A DNA stretch of 30,874 nt, taken from positions 1 through 30,874 of the IMG/VR virus record IMGVR_UViG_3300028666_000087. One strand, given 5' to 3'. Source of the DNA: a virus. Below are positions 21,788-30,792 of the stretch, piece after piece. The position numbers and the translations under genes were made by a program. A model generated the notes under the pieces. The model did not search any database and was not told where the DNA came from. It was given only the letters and a program-made list of their open reading frames with translations. Positions within the stretch are counted from its first letter, which is position 1. The number at the start of each line of letters is the position of its first letter.

Positions 21788-24700
21788 TTAATTATATCTC
21801 ATTTGTAAATAACTGACTGTTGATGTTACTGAGTTAGCAGCTGTTGTTGCTGTTGTAACTAATCCAATTACATATAAACCATCTGTTGGTAATGCAAAAT
21901 CACTTCCTACTACATTTGTTGTTGTTCCACTTGCTGGTGCGATAATCGAAGTAGTTTGACTACCAGATACAACGGTACCAGCACTAAATGTAATATTAGT
22001 TGCTGTACCACCAGTTACTCTAACTGGATATAAGCCAAAAGTATAACCACCAGTAGGTGCTATGTTATTTGTTGATAAACTTGCTCTGATTCTTAACTTT
22101 GGATTTAAACCATTAATAGCTGGATAATCAGCAGCTACTATATTAATATAAGCAATACCGACACCTCCAGCTGCTGTTGTATTACTTTTAACAGCTGTAT
22201 TAAGTTGTCCTGTTATTAAAAATGTACCAGCAGCTGTAGCTGTTCCTAATAATATACCACCAAATACTAATGTTGTATATCTAGACATTGTAGTATTAAT
22301 ATATGTCATTAAATCAGTAGCACCAGATAAAATAGGAACATCAAATCTTGTTGAGGCTGACGTAACAGTAACTCTTGTATTAGCAGAATTAGTTCCATCA
22401 GTAAAAAATTGAATATTTTTACTAGCAGTAGCGTTTCCAATATATAAATTATTCCCTGTTGAATAAACATAAGCATCATTTGCTATCCCAACAATATCAG
22501 TATAACCAGATGAATTAATCCCCATATCAATAAAATTGATATTTTCATTACCATTATTAGCAGTTGCAACTATATCTGATGATGCACTTGTACCTGAATT
22601 TGAGTTAGTAATATTGAATTGAGCATAATTATTAGTATTTGCTTTAGCAACAATAGTATTAGAATATGCAGTTGCTGCAACCCCATCATCAACTAAAAGT
22701 CTTTCTGTGTTAATTGTATTAAATGCTGTCAAACCAACATCTAATCTAGTTGATGCAGTAACAGTAATAGCTGATATAGTAGTGGCTGTTACTGTGCTTA
22801 AAACTGTTTTTGATGCAACATTTAAATTACTACTATAAAGCGTATTATTAGTTGCTCCTGTTATATTATCACCTAGGACTATTGTACTTGACCCTATTGC
22901 AATACTATTATTTCCATGAACGAATGATGTATCACCTGATGCAATGGATGAATGACCACCAGCATGACTTTTGTCACCTTTTGCAGTTGTATTATCACCT
23001 TCAGAATGACTACTAACACCTAGTGCTGTTGTTTGTGATCCTTCACTATGACTTTGAATCCCAGACGCTATTGAATTACCACCTTCAGCATGTGAATTAG
23101 TTCCAATTGCTGTTGAACCACCACCTTCAGCATGAGATATCAATCCAGATGCAATACTTCCATTACCTTCAGCATGTGAATATAATCCACCAGCTATTGT
23201 TAAATAACCTTCACTATGTGTATAATCATTAAGTGCTGATGTACTAAATCCTTCAGCATGAGCTGTGAATCCAGATGCTGTAGTTGAGTCACCTTCACTA
23301 TGTGAATAAGTTCCTATGGCTGTTGTTTGAAATCCTTCAGCATGACTTGCAGCTCCAATTGCTGTTGTTGGTGTGGCAAATACAAAGTTTGGATCACCAC
23401 CTTCAGCATGACTTGCAGTTCCAAGTGCTAGAGTATTATAGCCTTCAGCATGGGATGTTTGACCACTTGCTGTTCCTGTTCCTTCACCATGTGAATTATC
23501 ACCATATGTAATTGAACTATTTTCAGCATGTGAATATAATCCATTAGCTGTACCAAAATTCTCTGAATGAGAATAATCAGCATTTGCACTTGATGAGCCT
23601 TCAGCATGGGAACTAGCTCCATTTGATACACTTGCATTACCTTCTGCATGTGAGAAGTCACCATTAGCATTTGTACTACCTTCTGCATGACTTGCAGTTC
23701 CAAGTGATAATGAACCTAAACCTTCAGCATGTGAATAGTTTCCTTGTGATGTTGAGTTACTACCTTCAGCATGACTGGTGAATCCTGATGCTGTTGTATT
23801 ATTACCTTCAGCAACTGCATAGTTACCTATAGCATCAATTGCTGTATTATTATTTGCTCTTATTGAAAATGTTCCTGTACTTCCTGATTTCCATGGATCA
23901 GTTGTTGTTCCTGTTGAACTGATTACTGTATTACCAATTGTAAGTGTACTTGAACTAGAAAGAACAATATTATTTGTATAAAGAGTATTTGAACTTGTTC
24001 CAGTCATATTATTTCCCAATACAAATGAATTAATTGTATTAGCACTAATAGCACTATTATTACCCATTATAAATGAGTTTTGACTTCCACCACCAATTCT
24101 TAAACTACTACCCATGGCAAAGCTATCTCTAGAACCTCCATCAATAAGTATATTATCACCAATAGCTAAGCTACCACTTGACATTTGAGATATCGTTACA
24201 CTATCACCAATAGCAACACTTCCAGTTGAAAGACTTAAACCACCAGCAAGATTTATTACTTGTCTTGGTCTTGTATATGGAATATATGGAACTGCTGATC
24301 TTCCTTTGATAACTGTTTTATCATTAACCTTAATTAATTCAACCTTACTAGGCATATTGCTTGTAAGTGTATATTCAATCTTATTTACAATAAAATAATG
24401 ACCACCATCTGAAGTTAATCCATCAACGAATATGCTATCAGAGAATTTGAAATTTTGAATATCAGCTGGACTTAATTTGAAATAAGCTGTAATCAATTTG
24501 CTGTTTTTATCTGCAATTTGATCAAGATATGTTTTCCAATAATTATTGATAAGATTATTATCTGTAATATCTGGAAGTGTATAATATTCATAATTAACTG
24601 TACCAAATGAAATATCTGTATCCCCTGAGAACGGGTGATTTAGCATGCCAAGGTACGGAAATTGATTATAGATATTTCCTTCAAATTGCCAAGTATCTGT

Positions 24701-26563
24701 TGATAATGGTAATAAGTTACCTGAGTTCTTTTGAAGAATTCTTATATTGAAATTGGTTGCACCGAATTGATCGTTGCTATCAACCTTACCAATCTTAGGA
24801 ATAACAAAGTCATTTACAACTTGTGTTGTAATACCAACTGGTACAAATAAGTTTGATTCTAATACTGGAATACTTGGTGTTGGACTGAATATCAAATCAA
24901 TATTCTTATCATCCTTTACAAAGTCATTATCAATTATATAATAGTAATCACCAAATATCTTATTAGTTACTGTTGAATAATCGTTATTATAATAATCACT
25001 ATCATTTTTATAAGAGAAAATAAATCTCTTATTAGTTTGTTCTGATAAAACAACTTCATTAACCTTTTGTGATTCATCTAATAATTTTGACCAATCTTTT
25101 GTTGTACCACCAGAATAATATTGATCTCTTGGTAATATGGTTAAATGTTTTGAATTATTAACATCAGAAACTACATATAAATTATGCATATTTATGATGC
25201 TATTTAAAAATTCAATTTGCTTGATCTTAGATGGAATAAGAAGATCATAATTAAGAACTTGATTTGGAATTGCTTGAGTACTAACTGAATTACTAAAGAA
25301 TGTACCAGATAAATAAATATTGATGGTTGCTGTATAAGCAGTTCCAATACCAGTTAAGTCAGCAGCTTCAACAACAAGATTTGCCCATACAGCCTCTCCT
25401 GGTTGAATATAATAGAAAGGATTTCCTGAATTTGGATTATCACAAGGAGCTGATTCATATGCTTCAATATACTGTACATTTCTTGAAACATGAGGTACAG
25501 TTGTATTTAAAACACTTTGGAATGGTTGTGTACCATTCATATAACCTGATCTGAAGAATCTAGCACCTCTTATAATACCATAAGTAGAACCAAGATTTCC
25601 TGTTGATGCTGATAACATCCAATCTAATTGAACCTTAAATGATTGAATAGAAAGAGTATCAGCTGTATATTTAAATGTACTTGGATTGAATAAGCTACCA
25701 TTATCAAATGCAGGGAATACAGTTGTATTATTAAATTGACCTATTGAATCATAAGTAATACTTAAATTGGCATTTGATTGAGGATTAACTGTACCAGAAA
25801 AACTAACATTCAATTTAGGTTGAACATTAAATTGTTGTCTCTTTGCCCAAGCTTGTGTATTATTGAAATTGGTTGTTCCATTAAATGGAATATATAAATT
25901 CTTAAAATATGTTGAATCAAATAGAGTACTTGAATATGTAAATCCAGCACCACTAAAAATCTTATCAACTATTGTTTTAACTTGAGTAGCTGGATAGAAT
26001 TGATTAACTGTCATACCAGTTCCATTATTCAATTGAGTGATATTCAAATCATATCCATAATCCATCATAGGATAGAAATAAGGTTGACTTGAACCAGTCC
26101 ATGAAGCTGTAATACTTGAATAACTCCAAGTATGATTCAATCCAGAGAAGCTAAGATCAGTTAATTCTCTATCACCAATAGCATCAATAAGGTCCTCAAC
26201 TTCATCAAATACACTTACTTCATAAGTAATGCTCTTTTGATCATCAACGTTGATAGCTGTTAATTGAAGATTACCATTTGTCATTACTGGAATTGTATCC
26301 ACAAGTAATTGACAAGGTGTTTTCTTTCTTGGATCAAATTGAGAATCTGATCCTATTTCAAATAAGAAATTGAAAAGGGTATTGTTGTTTCTTGTACCAG
26401 GAACGGTGAATGATTGAGAAAAGGTTGATTTACGTGTCTTTATGTCCTTAATGTCAGATACAGCAATACTAAGAGTAATTGGTTCTGAATCAAATAAATC
26501 CAGAATACCTACTGCTGTACTACCACTAGTGCCATAAACAAGAATTTCAACGTTTGAATTCAT
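21788..26563 (-). CDS. Long tail fibre/baseplate-anchored adhesin with SHAEG (YadA-head-like) repeats
   Basis: 1591 aa. Residues 1 to about 770 are an anchor-like region with RKSTFSQSFTVPGTRNNNTLFNF near the start, a pattern common to large tail proteins of Bacteroidetes phages. Residues about 775-870 hold repeats such as STGSVAIGDSV and DSFAMGSSL, and residues about 910-1230 hold about 20 copies of a 13-14-residue SHAEG repeat, which folds as a beta-roll in YadA-type trimeric adhesins. Next comes a block SSDIVATANNGNENINFIDMG, then ATASKNIQFFTDG, as in phage fibre shafts, and a 230-residue beta-rich tip ending VSYLQMRYN, probably receptor-binding. Expected to be a trimer. No intramolecular chaperone is obvious. 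Confidence 0.85.
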   Translation of the reverse strand: MNSNVEILVYGTSGSTAVGILDLFDSEPITLSIAVSDIKDIKTRKSTFSQSFTVPGTRNNNTLFNFLFEIGSDSQFDPRKKTPCQLLVDTIPVMTNGNLQLTAINVDDQKSITYEVSVFDEVEDLIDAIGDRELTDLSFSGLNHTWSYSSITASWTGSSQPYFYPMMDYGYDLNITQLNNGTGMTVNQFYPATQVKTIVDKIFSGAGFTYSSTLFDSTYFKNLYIPFNGTTNFNNTQAWAKRQQFNVQPKLNVSFSGTVNPQSNANLSITYDSIGQFNNTTVFPAFDNGSLFNPSTFKYTADTLSIQSFKVQLDWMLSASTGNLGSTYGIIRGARFFRSGYMNGTQPFQSVLNTTVPHVSRNVQYIEAYESAPCDNPNSGNPFYYIQPGEAVWANLVVEAADLTGIGTAYTATINIYLSGTFFSNSVSTQAIPNQVLNYDLLIPSKIKQIEFLNSIINMHNLYVVSDVNNSKHLTILPRDQYYSGGTTKDWSKLLDESQKVNEVVLSEQTNKRFIFSYKNDSDYYNNDYSTVTNKIFGDYYYIIDNDFVKDDKNIDLIFSPTPSIPVLESNLFVPVGITTQVVNDFVIPKIGKVDSNDQFGATNFNIRILQKNSGNLLPLSTDTWQFEGNIYNQFPYLGMLNHPFSGDTDISFGTVNYEYYTLPDITDNNLINNYWKTYLDQIADKNSKLITAYFKLSPADIQNFKFSDSIFVDGLTSDGGHYFIVNKIEYTLTSNMPSKVELIKVNDKTVIKGRSAVPYIPYTRPRQVINLAGGLSLSTGSVAIGDSVTISQMSSGSLAIGDNILIDGGSRDSFAMGSSLRIGGGSQNSFIMGNNSAISANTINSFVLGNNMTGTSSNTLYTNNIVLSSSSTLTIGNTVISSTGTTTDPWKSGSTGTFSIRANNNTAIDAIGNYAVAEGNNTTASGFTSHAEGSNSTSQGNYSHAEGLGSLSLGTASHAEGSTNANGDFSHAEGNASVSNGASSHAEGSSSANADYSHSENFGTANGLYSHAENSSITYGDNSHGEGTGTASGQTSHAEGYNTLALGTASHAEGGDPNFVFATPTTAIGAASHAEGFQTTAIGTYSHSEGDSTTASGFTAHAEGFSTSALNDYTHSEGYLTIAGGLYSHAEGNGSIASGLISHAEGGGSTAIGTNSHAEGGNSIASGIQSHSEGSQTTALGVSSHSEGDNTTAKGDKSHAGGHSSIASGDTSFVHGNNSIAIGSSTIVLGDNITGATNNTLYSSNLNVASKTVLSTVTATTISAITVTASTRLDVGLTAFNTINTERLLVDDGVAATAYSNTIVAKANTNNYAQFNITNSNSGTSASSDIVATANNGNENINFIDMGINSSGYTDIVGIANDAYVYSTGNNLYIGNATASKNIQFFTDGTNSANTRVTVTSASTRFDVPILSGATDLMTYINTTMSRYTTLVFGGILLGTATAAGTFLITGQLNTAVKSNTTAAGGVGIAYINIVAADYPAINGLNPKLRIRASLSTNNIAPTGGYTFGLYPVRVTGGTATNITFSAGTVVSGSQTTSIIAPASGTTTNVVGSDFALPTDGLYVIGLVTTATTAANSVTSTVSYLQMRYN
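22880..23830 (-). repeat. Tandem SHAEG-coding repeats in the fibre gene
   Basis: About 20 imperfect coding units of 39-42 bases, each giving a consensus S-H-A/S-E-G, x4, A-x-G, x2. One unit carries an 8-residue insertion (GDPNFVFATPTTAIGAA). Arrays like this can change copy number by recombination and so vary fibre length. Confidence 0.85.
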
Positions 26564-26575
26564 AAGCTAATTTAT

Positions 26576-26585
26576 TAATAAATAT
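26576..26585 (-). promoter_or_regulatory. ATATTTATTA motif upstream of the fibre gene
   Basis: Sense-strand ATATTTATTA with 15 bases between the ATATTTA core and the ATG, in the 49-base gap after the 480-aa gene. Confidence 0.45.
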
Positions 26586-26612
26586 ATCTTTAAGAAATCT
26601 ATTTACCCAATA

Positions 26613-28055
26613 TTAACTTCTTTGTCCGTTGATTGTAAAGGCTGATTCAAGATTAAATGAATACATGATCATCTTATTATTGATGGTTTTTTGTATTTCA
26701 ACACTTTGTTCAAGTACATTAACTGGAAGACAAGTTCCATCTGGTTGAATAATATTCACAACTGAACTGGTAAGTAATTCCTCCATCCAAGCTGATTCTG
26801 CATCATCCATCCAATTTGAATTAACTGTAAATACATAATTGCCATTTACATCCAATACTGTCTTTTCTCTTGCACCAACTGAATAATTATAATCAAGTCT
26901 CTTCTTGAAATAAGATTTAGTTGTATTAACTGTTTGTCTTGAAACCATATCAAAATTGACATAATCATAACCTCCAAGTCTATTTAAGAATTGAAGTCTT
27001 ACTCCATCATATTTTGAACATCTACCATCAATTAAATATAGTATTGATTCAGATATAAATCCACCACCACCAACTAAAGCAACAGTATATTGATAGTCTC
27101 TTGTTATATTTATTGTATTAGCTGACATACCATTAATATTATAAATTCCAGATGGAATATGAACAATATCATTAGTATTAGGAATTGTTATAGGAATATT
27201 TGTAGTAAGTGTACCACCAGAATTTTGATAAGTAATAACTCTTATAATATTTGCTGTTGTTAAATAGTTAAAGAATGAAAGTGTTCCTCGATTAGTATTT
27301 TTTAAATATACACCGTTTCTTGGCATATTGGTTAAGAATTTCTTACTTCCAGTAGTACCTGTCATGATATAGCTAAGATAATTCCAAGATGGAATTTCAT
27401 CATATTGATTAACACCATTAAATGTATAACCAGTATAACCAGTCAATCCAGAAATGGTTGTAACTCGTCTATCAGAATAAATAGTTGTTCCAGTTTCAGC
27501 TGATGAACCAGTAGCAGATGTAATACTTGTAATTATTTGATATGGATTAGGAACAGCCAATACTGTCCAAGTTCCTGTAAATTGAGGATTTTGAGCTGGA
27601 CTTTGATGTGTAATTGTGATAACATCACCACTTGAATAATAGTGTGGTGTAGAACCAGTAAAACCAATATTAGCTGTAAAGGCTGTATATGGGAAGGTTG
27701 AGAATGCATTACAATAAAAATAATCAGAATAATTCCAATTGTATTGATATTCCTCTCCAAAATTAACCTTATATGAAGTATAATGATTAGTTGAAGCTGT
27801 AATTGTAACTATATTTTGAATATTAGAATCAAATGATAATTTAGATTCAAGAATTCTGGCTGGATTATAAATACAAGTAGTATCAGGTCTTGGAAGCATT
27901 TTTACTGTGCTTAAGATCGTTGAAGCATTAAAAGGTGAATAGAGTTGAAATACATACTTAAATAGACCTTGAGATGTATTTGTAGATTGTACATCAAAGT
28001 ATATAGGATTATAAACTGGAGATATAATCGAAGGAAGAGAATTAAATGTTATCAT
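26613..28055 (-). CDS. Tail/baseplate structural protein, unknown role
   Basis: 480 aa. The start MITFNSLPSIISPVYNPIYF opens a beta-rich protein with long Thr/Ser/Gly strands. The C-terminal third has IDGRCSKYDGVRLQFLNRLGGYDYVNFD, then KKRLDYNYSVGAREKTVLDVNGNY and WMEELLTSSVVNII, a pattern I associate with conserved tail proteins of Bacteroidetes phages. No enzyme motif. It lies directly upstream of the fibre gene, so it may form part of the fibre attachment. Its first 14 bases are overlapped by the GIY-YIG gene, whose product begins with a near copy of this protein's N-terminus. Confidence 0.72.
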   Translation of the reverse strand: MITFNSLPSIISPVYNPIYFDVQSTNTSQGLFKYVFQLYSPFNASTILSTVKMLPRPDTTCIYNPARILESKLSFDSNIQNIVTITASTNHYTSYKVNFGEEYQYNWNYSDYFYCNAFSTFPYTAFTANIGFTGSTPHYYSSGDVITITHQSPAQNPQFTGTWTVLAVPNPYQIITSITSATGSSAETGTTIYSDRRVTTISGLTGYTGYTFNGVNQYDEIPSWNYLSYIMTGTTGSKKFLTNMPRNGVYLKNTNRGTLSFFNYLTTANIIRVITYQNSGGTLTTNIPITIPNTNDIVHIPSGIYNINGMSANTINITRDYQYTVALVGGGGFISESILYLIDGRCSKYDGVRLQFLNRLGGYDYVNFDMVSRQTVNTTKSYFKKRLDYNYSVGAREKTVLDVNGNYVFTVNSNWMDDAESAWMEELLTSSVVNIIQPDGTCLPVNVLEQSVEIQKTINNKMIMYSFNLESAFTINGQRS

Positions 28056-28623
28056 TATTATATCTTTTTAAATTTGCTATTTTAATTTGTGCAATTTTCA
28101 TTCTTAGCTTTTGTTCTTCAGTTCTTTTTTGACCTGTATGTGATAAAGACATTTTTAATTTTGTTTCATCTGAAACGACTCTTTTAGCTAAAAGAGTTTT
28201 CATTTTATTTATTGTTTCTTCTGAATGTTTTTTACCATAAAAAGCATTATTAGCACCTTTGTTTAATTTACTTAATTTCTTTTTAGTTTCATCACTTGTT
28301 ACATTACCACTTTTTCCTTCACCTCCATCTGTCATATTAACAAGTGGTCCTTTACCTTGATCTTTTCGACCTATTCTATTAATCCAATAAATCTCTTTTT
28401 CTAATGCTTGTTCTTCTGTTAATCCTTCTTCAAGCATAATGATATCAAATCCATGTTTATTAACAATATTATGCCACCAATTATTTCTATGTTGTGTTCT
28501 AGTAGCTCTTCTACCATTACCTTTACCAACATAAAATGGAGAACCATCTGTTAATCTTATATGTAAATATATATAAAATACAGGTGATATTAGAGCTGGT
28601 GTACTTATAAAGCTTATTGACAT
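28042..28623 (-). CDS. GIY-YIG homing endonuclease with NUMOD3 repeats
   Basis: 193 aa. GIY-YIG core: FYIY (16-19), FYVGKG (30-35), Arg 38/39, catalytic E77 in LEKEIYWINRIG and N96 in VNMTDGGEG. Two NUMOD3-type DNA-binding motifs follow (SDETKKKLSKLNKG at 110-123; SDETKLKMSLSHTG at 151-164), with a basic C-terminus. The gene starts 2 bases after the 101-aa gene's stop and ends 14 bases inside the 480-aa gene. Its first 16 residues, MSISFISTPALISPVF, are not part of the nuclease fold and closely resemble the first 15 residues of the 480-aa protein, so it seems to have taken over that gene's original start. Confidence 0.93.
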   Translation of the reverse strand: MSISFISTPALISPVFYIYLHIRLTDGSPFYVGKGNGRRATRTQHRNNWWHNIVNKHGFDIIMLEEGLTEEQALEKEIYWINRIGRKDQGKGPLVNMTDGGEGKSGNVTSDETKKKLSKLNKGANNAFYGKKHSEETINKMKTLLAKRVVSDETKLKMSLSHTGQKRTEEQKLRMKIAQIKIANLKRYNNDNI

Positions 28624-28625
28624 TA

Positions 28626-28931
28626 TTATTGTTGTTTTAAATCTTCTATTATATCTTTTTGCATAGCTTTTGCTACAATATTATTTATATCTGGAATTTG
28701 TTTTTTAATCCATTCAGTCCAAAACTTACCATTTTCAAGTTTTTTTATATAGTCTAAAGCTTTGAAATCCAAAGCTACACCATTTCCTTCAACTTTTAAT
28801 GTTACATTAATACTCTGATCCAATTTACCACTTGAATAATGACCATTATTTTTAAGATCATCACGAAGCTTTATAGTTAATACTTCTGAGTATTTCTTTA
28901 AATCTTCCTCCATATGTTTAAATCCAGCCAT
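28626..28931 (-). CDS. Small tail-completion-like protein (HK97 gp10-type, tentative)
   Basis: 101 aa. A helical start (MEEDLKKYSEVLTIKLRDDL) is followed by YSSGKLDQSINVTLKVEGNGVALDFKALDYIKKLENG, which resembles the S-G-x-L-x-x-S-I ... Y-x-x-x-x-E-x-G pattern of HK97 gp10-like tail/neck components. A helical Lys/Asp end closes the protein. In other phages such proteins cap the tail or join it to the head. The motif is short, so this could equally be an unrelated small virion protein. Confidence 0.5.
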   Translation of the reverse strand: MAGFKHMEEDLKKYSEVLTIKLRDDLKNNGHYSSGKLDQSINVTLKVEGNGVALDFKALDYIKKLENGKFWTEWIKKQIPDINNIVAKAMQKDIIEDLKQQ

Positions 28932-28937
28932 ATATTA

Positions 28938-28946
28938 GATAAATAT
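28938..28946 (-). promoter_or_regulatory. ATATTTATC motif upstream of the 101-aa gene
   Basis: Sense-strand ATATTTATC, only 8 bases from the ATATTTA core to the ATG; weaker than the other copies. Confidence 0.3.
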
Positions 28947-28973
28947 ATCTTTTTAGTTTATGTATACCTGTTA

Positions 28974-29402
28974 TTATAAATTGATTGGAACCATAAATTG
29001 ACCTATAAAAAAGGCATTACCAGATGCTGTCCATGTAGTTATTCCATTAAATACAGTTACTGTTATAGTACCATTACCAGCATTAATTCTAGCTAATCCA
29101 GTAGTTGCAGCACCACCATTATTCATAACTCTAACCATAAATTGGTTATTTGTATTTGTTGGTATTTGAATACTCTGTCCAAGTGGAATTGTAAATGTCT
29201 TTGTTGTTGCATTTGAAGTTCCCTCAAAAAAGAAAGAACAGAATAACATATTACCAACTATTTTATAAGCTAAAGCTCCATCAGTTGATAATGATGAGAA
29301 TCCAGTACAATATTTAAGTCCATCAGCAAATCTAGTGCTATCAAATAGAACCACATAATCCTGTGTATTCAAGTCTCCAAATGAATTAAGTCCTCTTTTC
29401 AT
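28974..29402 (-). CDS. Small fibre-like structural protein, paralogue 1
   Basis: 142 aa. It contains YKIVGNMLFCSFFFEGTSNATTKTFTIPLG (residues about 46-75), a beta-strand/GTSNATT/LP pattern that recurs in many phage tail fibre domains and in the next two genes upstream. Beta-rich, no enzyme motif. Begins 3 bases after the stop of paralogue 2, so the genes are co-translated. Probably a fibre tip or decoration subunit; exact site unknown. Confidence 0.7.
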   Translation of the reverse strand: MKRGLNSFGDLNTQDYVVLFDSTRFADGLKYCTGFSSLSTDGALAYKIVGNMLFCSFFFEGTSNATTKTFTIPLGQSIQIPTNTNNQFMVRVMNNGGAATTGLARINAGNGTITVTVFNGITTWTASGNAFFIGQFMVPINL

Positions 29403-29405
29403 AAT

Positions 29406-29834
29406 TTAATAAATCTCATAAAACCCATTTAAATAGGCTTGTTTAGTTGATGATGTTGTCCATACTGCTGATGTAGCTGTTACATTCATAGTTACAGTTG
29501 ATGAATCTGGTGTGCCGAAAAATGCAATAGCAGTTAATATTTGTACACCACCATTTGCTGCTGAACAAGGTACATTTATTGCTAATCCATTACCTGAAGT
29601 ATCAAGAGGGAGTTTTATTGGAATAGGTAAACTAAAAGTAAATGCAGCTGAATTTGATGTACCAGCTATTATAGATTGAAACATAAGTGTCTTACCAATA
29701 ACTTTATATAAAAATACATTAGTTATTGCAGATGCTGTATTGAATCCTGTAAGTGTTGGAACATAAGTAATCCAGTCTCCAACCATTATATTGAGACCAC
29801 CATCATCAGTTCCTTTTGTTAATCCTTTATACAT
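29406..29834 (-). CDS. Small fibre-like structural protein, paralogue 2
   Basis: 142 aa. Opening MYKGLTKGTDDGGLNIMVGDW and WITYVPTLTGFNTAS, then YKVIGKTLMFQSIIAGTSNSAAFTFSLPIPI, the same core as its neighbours. WITYVPTLTG is a frequent entry to this fibre domain. The C-terminal third alternates Val/Thr strands. Spaced 3 bases from each neighbour. Confidence 0.72.
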   Translation of the reverse strand: MYKGLTKGTDDGGLNIMVGDWITYVPTLTGFNTASAITNVFLYKVIGKTLMFQSIIAGTSNSAAFTFSLPIPIKLPLDTSGNGLAINVPCSAANGGVQILTAIAFFGTPDSSTVTMNVTATSAVWTTSSTKQAYLNGFYEIY

Positions 29835-29837
29835 ATA

Positions 29838-30290
29838 TTATTCGTTTGTAAAATAAAAACAATAGGTTGGTGTCGTCACTTGTTTTATACCAGTTGCTGT
29901 CCAATTTCCTGTAGCAGCATAACTGGTAAAGAATCTTATTGTTTTATTAAAAACATCATATAATCCAAGTGCAGCAACTCCACTATTTGTTATTAGTGAT
30001 CCACCTTGATATCTAATATTTGCTGCATTATTTTTTACCACACTAAATGGTAATGGTAATGTAGTTTGTGTCGTAGCTAAATTACTTGTTCCTTGAACTT
30101 TAATATTCAATAAAACTAAAGAACCAATCTTTTTATACTTATACACACTTCGTGTAAATGTACCAGCAGACCATCCAATTTGACTAGCTTGCCAAATAGA
30201 TGCTGGAAAATCTTCCCACTCTGTGAAAAGTTCCATGTTGGGATTCATTAAATTTATCCCATTTAATCCGTGTCCTAATCCTTGTAACAT
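29838..30290 (-). CDS. Small fibre-like structural protein, paralogue 3
   Basis: 150 aa. N-terminus MLQGLGHGLNGINLMNPNME, then WEDFPASIWQASQ, then YKYKKIGSLVLLNIKVQGTSNLATTQTTLPLPF, matching the core of paralogues 1 and 2. The end (GIKQVTTPTYCFYFTNE) is aromatic. The N-terminal 45 residues differ from the others, so the three probably occupy different places or bind different partners. Confidence 0.7.
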   Translation of the reverse strand: MLQGLGHGLNGINLMNPNMELFTEWEDFPASIWQASQIGWSAGTFTRSVYKYKKIGSLVLLNIKVQGTSNLATTQTTLPLPFSVVKNNAANIRYQGGSLITNSGVAALGLYDVFNKTIRFFTSYAATGNWTATGIKQVTTPTYCFYFTNE

Positions 30291-30311
30291 AATTATTAGT
30301 TAATTTATTGA

Positions 30312-30767
30312 TTATTGATAGTGAGCACCCATACATACAACCATACAAGCTTTAGCTGCTGTCATATTGGCTACTGTTGAGACAGCTATTCTATCATTAG
30401 GAGCAAGCTCTACATAACGTTTACCTACATTATCAATTGGTAAACCAACTGATACTGATGCATTTAAACAATCTACCATTAATGTACTAGCTAAGTTACC
30501 TGATGATAATGGTACATTAACTTGAGCAAATGGCATATAGGTTGTACCTAAGCCACCTTTATCTATAAAACAAAATAGATTTACAGCAGCTGTATCGTTA
30601 GTTGATGCAATCATGGAATATACACGTGATCCAGCAGTTGAAGCTGTAAAACATATTACTGTATTAGTTCCACCTGTTAATACACCAGCACTTGCTGCAT
30701 TTAATATACCATAGTCTGTTTTAGGAGTTACTGCGTATACTGGAATTTGATTTGTGTTGAATGACAT
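30312..30767 (-). CDS. Small virion structural protein, unknown
   Basis: 151 aa, starting MSFNTNQIPVYAVTPKTDYG. Ala/Thr/Val-rich beta protein (SAGVLTGGTNTVICFTASTAG; VELAPNDRIAVSTVANMTAA) with several Cys but no CxxC pair. Resembles small phage head- or tail-surface proteins in composition and length. It is 21 bases upstream of the fibre-like cluster. I recognise no family. Confidence 0.6.
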   Translation of the reverse strand: MSFNTNQIPVYAVTPKTDYGILNAASAGVLTGGTNTVICFTASTAGSRVYSMIASTNDTAAVNLFCFIDKGGLGTTYMPFAQVNVPLSSGNLASTLMVDCLNASVSVGLPIDNVGKRYVELAPNDRIAVSTVANMTAAKACMVVCMGAHYQ

Positions 30768-30792
30768 AATTTAATTTTTTTATTTTTATTTG

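Noticed and set aside
23284-23703. Frames opposite or shifted within the fibre repeats
   Set aside because: Repetitive Met/Gln/Leu/His products that follow the SHAEG codon period; shadows.
22880-23830. Regularly spaced DNA repeats that could suggest a CRISPR array
   Set aside because: Period is 39-42 bases in a continuous reading frame and the units encode SHAEG; there are no unique spacers.
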